NCBI RefSeq assembly: GCF_040605455.1 | Contig: NZ_JBEXCV010000235.1 | Coordinates: 1 to 9,956 of the forward strand | Length of the DNA: 9,956 nt | Source: Embleya sp040605455 | Lineage (GTDB): Bacteria; Actinomycetota; Actinomycetes; Streptomycetales; Streptomycetaceae | Direction: 5' to 3' | In this document: positions 1-6,130 of the stretch, piece by piece | How positions within the stretch are numbered: position 1 is the stretch's first letter | Layout: every line of letters begins with the position of its first letter | The notes under the pieces: generated by a model | What the model saw: only the letters and a program-made list of their open reading frames with translations | What the model was told of the DNA's origin: nothing | Database searches by the model: none | Program-made: the position numbers and the translations under genes

Positions 1-1710
1 TCCGACGCGGCTGCGACCGCCGCCGGGACCGACCCCGGCCCCGAATCCACCGGCGCCGACACCCCCGTCGTACCCCGCGCTCGTCGAGCCGACGGCGAAT
101 CGGGAGGCCGGGCGGCGCGCCGGGCCAAGCCCACCGGGCACGGCAAGCCGCGTCGTTTCCGCAAGCTCAAGATCACCGCGCTGGTGATGTCGGTGGTGCT
201 GGTCGCGCTCGGGATCACCGGCTATGTGATCTGGGAGAAGCTCAACGCGAACATAAAGCACAGCAAGCTCAACACCAGCGACGTCGAGGTGCCCAAGGTG
301 GCACCCGACGAGTTCGGCCGCACGCCGATGAACATCTTGATGATCGGCTCGGACGGCCGCAACGATCCGACCGACTGCAAGCTGGGCGGTGCCTGTGACG
401 GCGGCGCGCCGCGGGCGGACGTACAGATGTTGCTGCATGTGTCGGCGGACCGCAGCAACGCGTCGGTGATCAGCATTCCGCGCGACACGCGGGTGCAGAT
501 CCCGACCTGCACCGACCCGAAGACGAAGCAGAAGTTCGCACCGATCAACACCACCATCAACGAGAGCCTCGGGCGCGGCGGACCCGGATGTGTGGTCGGT
601 ACCTGGCAGTTGCTCACCAAGCTGTACATCGATCACTTCATGATGGTGACCTTCTCCGGCGTGGTGTCGATGGCCGACGCGGTCGGCGGCGTCGAGGTGT
701 GCGTGCAGTCGAACATCCAGGACGAGCAGGTCGACTACGTCAACGGCGAGCGACACCTGGTGGGTTCGCATCTCAAGCTGACCGCCGGCAAGCACACCAT
801 CCAGGGCGAGGACGCGCTCAAGTGGCTGCGCACGCGCCACGCCTTCGAGGACGGCAGCGACGTCGGACGCACCCACGCGCAGCACATGTACCTCAACTCG
901 ATGGTGCGCACGCTCAAATCGAACAGCACGATCACCAACCCGATCAAGCTGTTCAACGTCGCCGACGCGGCGACCAAGTCGCTGACCGTCGACGACGGAC
1001 TCAACGGTCTGCAGAAGCTGACCTCGCTGGCGACCACGCTGAACAAGGTGAACACCAACCGGATCACCATGACCACGATGCCGCACGACGCGGATCCGCA
1101 GGCGCCGGAAGAACACCTGGTCCCGGCCGCGTCCGCCGAGACGCTGTTCAAGATGGTGCGCTCGGATGTCGCCTTCGACAAGAACGGGCCGCAGCCCGGT
1201 ACCGAGACAACCGCACCCACCACGCCGCAATCGCCGCCGCCACCCGCGTCGAACGTGAAAAAGGCCGCGATCCGGATCACCGTCGTCGGCGCGACCGGAA
1301 GCACCCAGGCCGGCGCGGTCACCGAAGGGCTGGTCGCGCAGGGCTTCACCAATGCCGCCAAGGGTCCGGCCGGGGTCAAGCGGCAGACCAGCACGGTGAT
1401 CTTCCCGGCCAAGGACCAGGAGCAGGCCCAGGCCGTCGCCGACGCACTCGGGCTGCCCGCCACCGCGCTGTCCCCGCAAGCGAACGCGACCCACGTGACG
1501 GTGCAGATCGGCACCGACTGGGGTACCGGCCCGACCTTCAAGGGCAGCAAGGGCGGCACCACCACGGCACCCCCGTCCACGCCGCCGGCTCTGCCGGCCG
1601 GCCAACTCCCCAGCGGCTCCTCCGCCCTGAACGCTTCGGATGAGGGCGCCTGCATGAAGGTCTACACCGAGGCCAAGGACCGTAACGGCAAACCGATCTA
1701 CACCTGGTAG
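1..1710 (+). CDS. LCP (LytR-CpsA-Psr) family cell-wall glycopolymer ligase, 5' partial
   Basis: Membrane-anchored extracytoplasmic enzyme. LCP proteins transfer anionic glycopolymers from lipid carriers onto peptidoglycan. The frame is open from base 1, so the gene starts upstream. The visible product is 569 residues: about 57 residues of Pro/Ala/Arg/Lys-rich cytoplasmic tail, then a hydrophobic helix (58-78, ITALVMSVVLVALGITGYVIW) with basic residues before it. Counting from the GTG at 184 (codon 62), the LCP core is about 49-245. It carries IGSDGR (54-59), PRAD (76-79), SIPRDTR (97-103), FSGVVSMADAVGGV (157-170) and LRTRHAFEDGSDVGR (215-229), which contain the conserved Arg/Asp residues of the family. 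A Pro/Thr linker (about 338-356) leads to a LytR_C domain (363-448), giving the usual actinobacterial LCP-LytR_C order. Five extracytoplasmic cysteines lie in the N-terminal half of the core. Starts at 184 (GTG) or 187 (ATG) would cut the membrane helix and are rejected. The stop is TAG at 1708. Confidence 0.95.
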   Translation, partial: SDAAATAAGTDPGPESTGADTPVVPRARRADGESGGRAARRAKPTGHGKPRRFRKLKITALVMSVVLVALGITGYVIWEKLNANIKHSKLNTSDVEVPKVAPDEFGRTPMNILMIGSDGRNDPTDCKLGGACDGGAPRADVQMLLHVSADRSNASVISIPRDTRVQIPTCTDPKTKQKFAPINTTINESLGRGGPGCVVGTWQLLTKLYIDHFMMVTFSGVVSMADAVGGVEVCVQSNIQDEQVDYVNGERHLVGSHLKLTAGKHTIQGEDALKWLRTRHAFEDGSDVGRTHAQHMYLNSMVRTLKSNSTITNPIKLFNVADAATKSLTVDDGLNGLQKLTSLATTLNKVNTNRITMTTMPHDADPQAPEEHLVPAASAETLFKMVRSDVAFDKNGPQPGTETTAPTTPQSPPPPASNVKKAAIRITVVGATGSTQAGAVTEGLVAQGFTNAAKGPAGVKRQTSTVIFPAKDQEQAQAVADALGLPATALSPQANATHVTVQIGTDWGTGPTFKGSKGGTTTAPPSTPPALPAGQLPSGSSALNASDEGACMKVYTEAKDRNGKPIYTW

Positions 1711-2278
1711 TCCGCGGCGGCAACAGCCTTGCGGCGCCTGGGCACAGCCTGGTGGGTGACCCGCCGGCCGAGGGTGCTCGAAGGCGCAACTCGGCGGCGA
1801 ATAAAGCTGATTCCGACGCAATCGTCCCGACACCGGGTCGGCGGTGCGTCGGAAAGACGGTAAGGTGGCCCTACCGAAGACACTTCGTACGTCGGTTTCC
1901 GCGCCGACGCCGTCCTCGGTGGGCGAGGACGATCGGCCGGGTCGGCCGGGTCCCAGGATGGATCGCCGGGCTGCCCGGGGACCGCCGTTCGCCCACCGAC
2001 CGAGCGCACAGCGCCACTTGCGCCACCGTCCGCCGTGGGCCGCCACGCCCGCGTCGAACTCTCAGCCCACCGGCATCCGCCGGTCCGCTCACCGGCACCC
2101 GCCGGCCGAGCGGCTTCGGCGCCGAACTCCCGCCGCCCCCCGGGGCGTGTCGTCCGAAGTCGGTGCGCGCACGGTCCGACCCGCAGCCGGTTCCCCCGGC
2201 TGCGGCCCCCCATGCCCCGAACCACCGGCGACCGGGCCCAACCCCCGGATCCGGACGACTGGAAACCAGGTGCCCTCG
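1711..2278. other. Gene-free stretch of about 570 bases before the CBS gene
   Basis: No convincing gene. Open frames exist on both strands, but their translations are Arg/Pro/Gly/Ala-rich, resemble no family I know, and look like chance frames in GC-rich DNA. Visible details are a duplicated GGCCGGGTC around 1934-1951, and an imperfect dyad GGTAAGG-TGG-CCCTACC at 1859-1875 that contains TAAGGT, a possible -10 box without a good -35 partner. The CBS gene promoter presumably lies here but cannot be placed with confidence. No terminator hairpin with a U-tract follows the LCP gene. Confidence 0.5.
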
Positions 2279-2725
2279 ATGACCGCCATCCCCCACCATC
2301 GCACCGCCGGCCAGGCCGGCCCGACCACCGTCGCCCAGGCCATGCGACCGGCCGAGCTGCGGATCGACACGAACACCATGGTCGACAAGGCCATCGACAT
2401 CATCCACGCGGCGGACGTCGACCACGTGATCCTGCACGCCGAGGACGGCCGCTGCCTCGGCATCGTGCGCCGGGCGCAGCTCGCGCCGTACCAAACCCGC
2501 TCGTGGTACACCGCGCGCACGCCGATCGGGAACATCACGCACGATCGAGGCCCGTTCGCCCGCCCGGAGATGCCCGCCATCGAGGCGCTGGCCACCATGC
2601 GCGCCCGGGGCATGCGAGTGTGGGCCGTGACCGACGAGGCCGGCCGGGCCGTGGGCCTGCTGACCCCGGACGCGCTGCGCGCGGTGCTCGCCGGCACCCG
2701 CAGCCCGCTCAGCGCGGCGGCCTGA
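2279..2725 (+). CDS. Stand-alone two-CBS-domain protein
   Basis: Small cytoplasmic protein of 148 residues made almost entirely of a CBS pair (Bateman module): CBS1 about 18-70 (TTVAQAMRP, then VILHAEDGRCLGIV) and CBS2 about 82-139 (PIGNITHD, then MRVWAVTDEAGRAVGLLTPDAL). In other proteins CBS pairs bind adenine nucleotides such as AMP, ATP or SAM. With no partner domain here, the ligand and target are unknown. ATG at 2279 is chosen because it begins the recognisable protein; GTG at 2270 is an in-frame alternative adding three residues. The upstream 'ggaaaccagg' is only a weak Shine-Dalgarno. The frame stays open back to 1844, but that part is Arg/Pro-rich and unlike a protein. The gene follows a long gap and is not in an obvious operon. 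It ends 4 bases before the first recognisable base of the OYE remnant on the other strand. The fold is secure; the role is not. Confidence 0.85.
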   Translation: MTAIPHHRTAGQAGPTTVAQAMRPAELRIDTNTMVDKAIDIIHAADVDHVILHAEDGRCLGIVRRAQLAPYQTRSWYTARTPIGNITHDRGPFARPEMPAIEALATMRARGMRVWAVTDEAGRAVGLLTPDALRAVLAGTRSPLSAAA

Positions 2726-2728
2726 CCT

Positions 2729-3016
2729 CCCGACGCCGCCCGCGTCGTGCACGGCGGTGGTGATCTCCCGCCAACGGGCGACCTGTTCGTCGGTCCACAG
2801 GCCCGGGATTCCCGGGCCTGCCTTGCCGAGCGGGTGGATCGAGACCCCCTCGGTGATCAGCAGGCCGGCACCGGCCCGCTGGGCGTGGTGGGCCGCGGCG
2901 TGTTCGCTCCGGCACGCCGGTCGTGTCGTCCGCTCGGCCCCGGGTCATCGGGGCCATCGCGATCCGGTTGGGCAGGTCCAGCACGCCGTGCCGTGCGGGG
3001 TCGGCAACGGATTCGT
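2729..3016 (-). pseudogene. Remnant of an old yellow enzyme (NADH:flavin oxidoreductase) gene, N-terminal part only
   Basis: Read on the minus strand from about 3016, one frame gives VADPARHGVLDLPNRIAMAP followed by MTRGRADDTTGVP, the conserved start of the OYE/NemA TIM barrel (usual pattern LPNRIVMAPMTR). Just after GVP the homology moves to another frame, which reads EHAAAHHAQRAGAGLLITEG, then VSIHPLGKAGPGIPGLW, then TDEQVARWREITTAVHDAGG. This matches OYE 'YYAQRASAGLIITEG..' through 'W..VTDAVHAAGG'. Removing one G near 2918 joins the two frames as GVPSEHAAAHHAQ. Homology stops at about 2735, so only about 90 of the usual 350-370 residues remain; the FMN/substrate-binding barrel that follows is gone. 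No ATG or GTG with a Shine-Dalgarno sits before the N-terminal match. I read this as a decayed gene truncated by a deletion that also set the end of the neighbouring CBS gene. FMN-dependent ene-reductase activity is not possible from this piece. Confidence 0.85.
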
Positions 3017-3063
3017 AGTGGTGGTCGACGCGGCTTCCGTTCGTTCGTGTGCTCTGGTGCGCA

Positions 3064-3145
3064 GGACATCGCAAATTGCAGCGGTCGAGTGCGGTGACGT
3101 CGGTTGCGGGACATCGCGGTTCAGCGGTCGAGTGCGGTGACCTCG
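3064..3145. repeat. Imperfect tandem duplication of the ridA 3' end (period 43-45 bp)
   Basis: CAGCGGTCGAGTGCGGTGAC occurs exactly at 3079-3098 and again at 3122-3141. Each copy is preceded by GGACATCGC (3064-3072 and 3109-3117) and followed by one mismatch and then TCG. The second copy is the last codons of the RidA-like gene (VTALDR and stop, minus strand). In the first copy the stop codon is lost (TGC for TGA). It is therefore a duplicated gene tail with small differences, left in the spacer next to the OYE remnant. Confidence 0.9.
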
Positions 3146-3546
3146 ACCTCGATCAGCCAGTCCGGCCGGGCGAGCGAGGAGACCTCCAGGAGGGTGTCGG
3201 CCGGGTACGGCCGGGACAGGAACTCCTCGCGCAGCACGATCACGTCGTCCAGGTTCTCGGCCATGTTCCGGACGAAGATGCCGACCTTGACCACGTCGGC
3301 GAGGGTCGCTCCCGCCTCGGCGAGCACCCGTTCCACGTTGCGGAAGGCCTGCCGGCCCTGCTCCGCGAAGCCGCCCTCGACGGTGCGCCCGTCCTCGCCG
3401 AAGCCGGCCTGCCCGGACACGAAGATCAGGCCGCCGGCCCGGATGGCCTGCGAAATCTTGTAGGGCTCGTACCAGTCCGGCGTGGTGGCGACCCGCTCGA
3501 TGCGCGCGATCGCGGCGGCGGCACCGGTGGCGGTGGAGATGGTCAT
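3121..3546 (-). CDS. RidA/YjgF/UK114-family protein, probably of a non-RidA subgroup
   Basis: A 141-residue cytoplasmic protein with the trimeric YjgF/RidA fold. Family features are ISQAIRAGGLIFVSGQAG (31-48), AEQGRQAFRNVERVLAEAGA (61-80), LADVVKVGIFVRNM (82-95) and the C-terminal LARPDWLIEVEVTAL (125-139). True RidA enzymes hydrolyse reactive enamine/imine intermediates such as 2-aminoacrylate and use an Arg in the segment PAR(S/T). Here that segment is YPADTLLEV, with Asp117 in the Arg place. This points to one of the Rid subfamilies without the canonical deaminase Arg, which often sit with catabolic genes. ATG at 3546 is chosen because GGGAG stands about 6 bases upstream. The frame is open to 3600, but the extra residues run through the palindromic operator. 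The gene is divergent from a MarR regulator and is probably controlled by it. Family is secure; substrate is unknown. Confidence 0.92.
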   Translation of the reverse strand: MTISTATGAAAAIARIERVATTPDWYEPYKISQAIRAGGLIFVSGQAGFGEDGRTVEGGFAEQGRQAFRNVERVLAEAGATLADVVKVGIFVRNMAENLDDVIVLREEFLSRPYPADTLLEVSSLARPDWLIEVEVTALDR

Positions 3547-3570
3547 GGTTGCTCCCGGATTCCAAGAAAG

Positions 3571-3603
3571 TGCATGCACATACATTGATTGCTTGTGCAT
3601 GCA
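3571..3603. promoter_or_regulatory. Perfect 10+10 bp inverted repeat between ridA-like and marR: probable MarR operator
   Basis: TGCATGCACA (3571-3580) and TGTGCATGCA (3594-3603) are exact reverse complements separated by 13 bases. Each arm contains the self-complementary octamer TGCATGCA. The site is AT-rich for this DNA, 24 bases upstream of the ridA-like ATG and about 120 bases before the marR ATG. MarR dimers commonly bind such dyads in the spacer between their own gene and a divergent target and repress both. A further TGCATG is at 3614-3619. I could not fix -35/-10 boxes for either gene. Confidence 0.75.
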
Positions 3604-3721
3604 TAATCTGGCACTGCATGTAATCTGCTGTCAACAGCGGTCTCCCGCCCCCGCCACCCGGCGGCCGACGGGAGCTCGACCGGAAGGGCCACTCGACCGA
3701 ACCGCGAAAGGGGACGGTGCC

Positions 3722-4144
3722 ATGGACGCCAAGCTCTGGGAGCAGGTCGTCGTGCTGCACGCGCGCGTCGAGCACGACCTCGGCAGGACGCTGCAACGGC
3801 GGCACGGGATAGGGCTGTCCGAGTATCGCGCGCTCTCCCGGCTCGCGGTCGCCCCCGACGGCGAGTTGCGCATGCAGGAACTCGCCGACTCGATCGGCCT
3901 CAACCAGAGTTCGGTCAGCCGGCTCGCGGTCCGCCTGGAAACCGACGGCCTCACCCGACGCGACCTGTGCCCCAAGGACCGCCGAGGGGTGTACAGCGTG
4001 ATCACCGACGAGGGACGCACTCGCCTGACCGAGGCCGGTGCCACCTACGCGGAGGCACTGACCACCGCACTGGCCAAGGCCGCCGCCGATCCGCACCTGG
4101 CGGACGTGGCGGCGGCCTTGGCCGCGATCCCGGTCGCGGTGTGA
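3722..4144 (+). CDS. MarR-family transcriptional regulator
   Basis: A 140-residue DNA-binding protein of normal MarR length. An N-terminal dimer helix (1-30) is followed by the winged helix-turn-helix: LSEYRALSRLA (32-42), MQELADSIGLNQSSVSRLAV (51-70, recognition helix NQSSVSRLAVRLE) and a wing with RRDLCPKDRRGVYSVITDEG (79-98), which holds the conserved Asp-x-Arg pair. A C-terminal dimer helix finishes it. The single cysteine, Cys83, is in the wing; nothing shows that it senses oxidants. ATG at 3722 is preceded by GAAAGGGGA at good spacing, while upstream codons in the open frame run back through the operator and are not protein-like. Divergence from the RidA-like gene and the dyad between them suggest that it represses itself and that gene in response to a small-molecule ligand, which is inference. 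It ends 19 bases from the convergent hydrolase stop. Confidence 0.93.
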   Translation: MDAKLWEQVVVLHARVEHDLGRTLQRRHGIGLSEYRALSRLAVAPDGELRMQELADSIGLNQSSVSRLAVRLETDGLTRRDLCPKDRRGVYSVITDEGRTRLTEAGATYAEALTTALAKAAADPHLADVAAALAAIPVAV

Positions 4145-4163
4145 CGCCGATCGGGCGAGGCGC

Positions 4164-5204
4164 TCAGCGCTCGGCCAGGAAGCGGCGCTGGTCGCCGAGG
4201 TAGCCGGCGGCGAACAGATCGCGCGGTGCGAAGATCGCCGTGAAGTAGGTGTCGAGCTGTGAATCCTCGATGTCCTTCTCGACCATCGAGTGCGCCGCGC
4301 CCGGATAGCGACGCACCGTCAACTCGGCCCGTCCGCCGAGCAGTCGGCGATATTCCGCCTCGGTCTCCGCGACGTCCACGTTCACATCGTGCCCGGCCAG
4401 CATCAACAACACCGGCACGCGCACCCGAGCCAGATCCGCGCTCGCGTCCTCGGCGAAGTTCTTGCGGGCGAACACCCACCGATCCGCCGGCATGTCCGCC
4501 GCGTCGCCCAGCGCCGCGCGGTACTGCTCGTAAGTCGCACCCTGCTCGATCAACTGCCGGGTCCGGTCGCTGCGCCGGACCTCGTCGTCGATCCGTGCCG
4601 CGGACGCGTGGTCCGCGCGCAGCTCGGCCAGCAGGTTGTAGCGGCCCTGGCGCAGCCAGTTGATCGCGGGCGAGACGGCGATCACGAACCGCACGTCCGG
4701 GGTGCGTGCGGCCACCCTCGGCAGCACCCAGCCCGCCTGACTGGCCCCCCACAACCCCACTCGCGCGTGGTCGACGTCCGGCCGGGAGCGACTCCAGGCG
4801 ATCGCCGCCTCGGTCTCCCGGACGCGGTCGTCCATGCTCTGGTCGAGCCAGTTCCCGGGGGTGCCGTCCACTCCCGGCTTGTTCCAGGAGAGCGTCGCGT
4901 AGCCGGCCCTGGCATATGCCTCCATCTGCGGCCGGTAGAAGCCGTCGTTGGTGGCGTTCTTCGCGCCGTCGCCGTGCACCAGGACCACCAGCCCGTACGG
5001 ACCGCGTCCGTGCGTGGGCTTGGCCAGCACGCCGTCCAGCCGCTGCGCCCCGTCCTGGAAGGCGATCCGCTCCTCGTTGAGGTCGTACGTGTTCGCGTAG
5101 TCCGCGTACACCGTCGCACCCAGGCCGACCAGGAGCAGCAGCGCGACGATCGCGCCGCCGATGGTGAGCCCGCGATGGCGGCGCATGGTCGATCCGAGCT
5201 TCAT
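4164..5204 (-). CDS. Membrane-anchored alpha/beta hydrolase
   Basis: A 346-residue serine hydrolase, probably facing the outside of the membrane. A short basic N-terminus (MKLGSTMRRHRG) precedes a hydrophobic segment at about 13-36 that acts as signal anchor or uncleaved signal peptide; there is no lipobox cysteine. The alpha/beta core begins at about 46. The oxyanion region is VVLVHGDGAK (73-82), the nucleophile elbow GLWGASQAGW (150-159, Ser155), the acid LAGHDVNVD (269-277, Asp273) and the base GAAHSMVE (302-309, His305), giving a complete triad in the right order. The layout resembles acyl-esterase/dienelactone-hydrolase-like peptidases of the prolyl oligopeptidase clan; substrate is not predictable. 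ATG at 5204 is chosen for AAGGAG about 9 bases upstream. The frame stays open much further upstream but reads as shadow of the divergent GNAT gene. It is monocistronic, convergent with marR, and preceded by its own promoter and dyad. Confidence 0.93.
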   Translation of the reverse strand: MKLGSTMRRHRGLTIGGAIVALLLLVGLGATVYADYANTYDLNEERIAFQDGAQRLDGVLAKPTHGRGPYGLVVLVHGDGAKNATNDGFYRPQMEAYARAGYATLSWNKPGVDGTPGNWLDQSMDDRVRETEAAIAWSRSRPDVDHARVGLWGASQAGWVLPRVAARTPDVRFVIAVSPAINWLRQGRYNLLAELRADHASAARIDDEVRRSDRTRQLIEQGATYEQYRAALGDAADMPADRWVFARKNFAEDASADLARVRVPVLLMLAGHDVNVDVAETEAEYRRLLGGRAELTVRRYPGAAHSMVEKDIEDSQLDTYFTAIFAPRDLFAAGYLGDQRRFLAER

Positions 5205-5261
5205 GTCTTGGACTCCTTCGCGCGGCTCCACGTACTTCGTGCCGCATTCCGGCATGGCAAA

Positions 5262-5291
5262 ACTATCGTGAGCACAACGCTCGTCTGTCAA
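5262..5291 (-). promoter_or_regulatory. Sigma-70/HrdB-type promoter of the hydrolase gene
   Basis: On the minus strand TTGACA (5291-5286) is followed after 18 bases by GATAGT (5267-5262). The -35 is exact consensus and the -10 is close to the streptomycete TAGRRT/TATAAT form. It lies about 60 bases upstream of the ATG at 5204 and points into the hydrolase gene. Confidence 0.7.
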
Positions 5292-5301
5292 ACGAACGTT
5301 T
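5276..5301. promoter_or_regulatory. Dyad operator overlapping the hydrolase -35 box
   Basis: AACGCTCG (5276-5283) and CGAACGTT (5293-5300) form an inverted repeat matching at 7 of 8 positions across a 9-base spacer that contains most of the -35. A nested short palindrome AAACGAACGTTT is at 5290-5301. Size and placement suit a repressor, for example of the TetR class, but no such gene is in the window, so the regulator is unknown. A weak rightward -10-like TATGCT at 5306-5311 could serve the GNAT gene, in which case the site would govern both directions. Confidence 0.5.
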
Positions 5302-5429
5302 CGACTATGCTGCTTCCACCGAGCCCGGCATGATCGACCCGGGCCGGACCCGACGACGCGTATCCACCCGCGTCGACGCCGCCCGGCCCGAGACGCCCAA
5401 GCCGACCCGCACGACCCCCGGAGGCAGCG

Positions 5430-6092
5430 ATGGACCAGGCGAGCGAGCCGAACGCGCGAAGCGGTGCGGATCACCCGCGCCCCGGTGCGCCGCACCTGCG
5501 ACGCGGACTGCCGCCGGACATGCGCCGCCGGGCGGCCGAGCTGTACTGGGAGGCGTTCGGCCGCAAGCTGGGCGCCGCGCTGGGCCCGCCCGAGGCCGGC
5601 ATCGCGTTCATCGCCGAGCACCTGAACGCGGACCGCGCGATCGCCGCGATCCAGGACGGCGTATTGGTGGGCGTGGCCGGCTACACCCACGGCGGACGCG
5701 GCTTCACCGGCGGCTCCGCCGGCGATGTGCTGCGCGCGTACGGCCGCGTCGGCGGCCTGCACCGAGTCGCCATCCTGGCCCTGCTCGAACGCCGGCCCAA
5801 GCCGACCGAGTTGGTGATGGACGGGATCGCCGTCGACCCGAGCCGGCGCGGCCTGGGCATCGGCGGCCGGCTGCTCGACGAGGTCGCCGCGCTGGCCCCG
5901 GAGCTCGCCTGCCGGCAAATCCGGCTCGACGTGATCGACGTCAACCCGCGCGCCCGCGCGCTCTACGAACGACACGGCTTCGTCGCGACCCGAACCGAGC
6001 ACACGCCCTATCTGCGCGGACTCATGGGCTTCGGAGCCGTGACCACGATGATCCGTCGGATCGGCCCCCGGTCGACCGGCACGCGCGGGTGA
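5430..6092 (+). CDS. GNAT-family N-acetyltransferase
   Basis: A 220-residue cytoplasmic acetyl-CoA-dependent acetyltransferase. An Arg/Pro-rich 25-residue N-terminus precedes the GNAT fold: LYWEAFGRKLGAALG (38-52, alpha1 region), IAAIQDGVLVGVAGY (71-85, beta2-beta3), then motif A, LVMDGIAVDPSRRGLGIGGR (128-147), with the pyrophosphate loop RRGLGIGG (139-146). Motif B follows as IRLDVIDVNPRARALYERHGF (164-184), with the usual N..A..LYE..GF signature. All acetyl-CoA-binding elements are present. Acceptor could be an amine, an amino acid or a protein; the sequence does not say. ATG at 5430 has GGAGG 6 bases upstream, which decides the start. It is followed 38 bases later by the PaaX-type regulator in the same direction and may be cotranscribed with it. 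Confidence 0.93.
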   Translation: MDQASEPNARSGADHPRPGAPHLRRGLPPDMRRRAAELYWEAFGRKLGAALGPPEAGIAFIAEHLNADRAIAAIQDGVLVGVAGYTHGGRGFTGGSAGDVLRAYGRVGGLHRVAILALLERRPKPTELVMDGIAVDPSRRGLGIGGRLLDEVAALAPELACRQIRLDVIDVNPRARALYERHGFVATRTEHTPYLRGLMGFGAVTTMIRRIGPRSTGTRG

Positions 6093-6130
6093 GCGCGGTG
6101 GGCCCGGCACCGCGCTCGTATGCTCGGGCC

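Noticed and set aside
588..1655. Long open frames overlapping the LCP gene on both strands
   Set aside because: They are shadows of the LCP frame: Arg/Gly-rich translations without family motifs, overlapping a clear LCP/LytR_C protein.
1859..1875. Imperfect dyad GGTAAGG-TGG-CCCTACC with TAAGGT as a -10 box
   Set aside because: One mismatch in seven-base arms and no acceptable -35 at 16-18 bases; too weak to call as a promoter or operator, although it is mentioned in the spacer entry.
1698..2225. Minus-strand 175-residue open frame in the long spacer
   Set aside because: Arg/Gly/Pro-rich, no recognisable motif, and no Shine-Dalgarno judged convincing.
1844..2278. Upstream in-frame extension of the CBS protein
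   Set aside because: The added 145 residues are Arg/Pro/Ala-rich with no family resemblance, typical of an open frame in GC-rich spacer. The CBS homology begins right after the ATG at 2279.
3547..3600. N-terminal extension of the RidA-like protein to an ATG at 3600
   Set aside because: It runs through the operator dyad and lacks a Shine-Dalgarno, whereas ATG at 3546 has GGGAG in place and begins near the usual family start.
4145..4163. Bidirectional terminator between marR and the hydrolase
   Set aside because: Only 19 bases of spacer. The GCGCT-c-AGCGC stem just inside the hydrolase end has a one-base loop and no U-tract.
5330..6130. Plus-strand extension of the PaaX-type protein back over the GNAT gene
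   Set aside because: The out-of-phase translation over the GNAT gene is Arg/Pro-rich; the PaaX-type protein begins at 6131 with normal family length.
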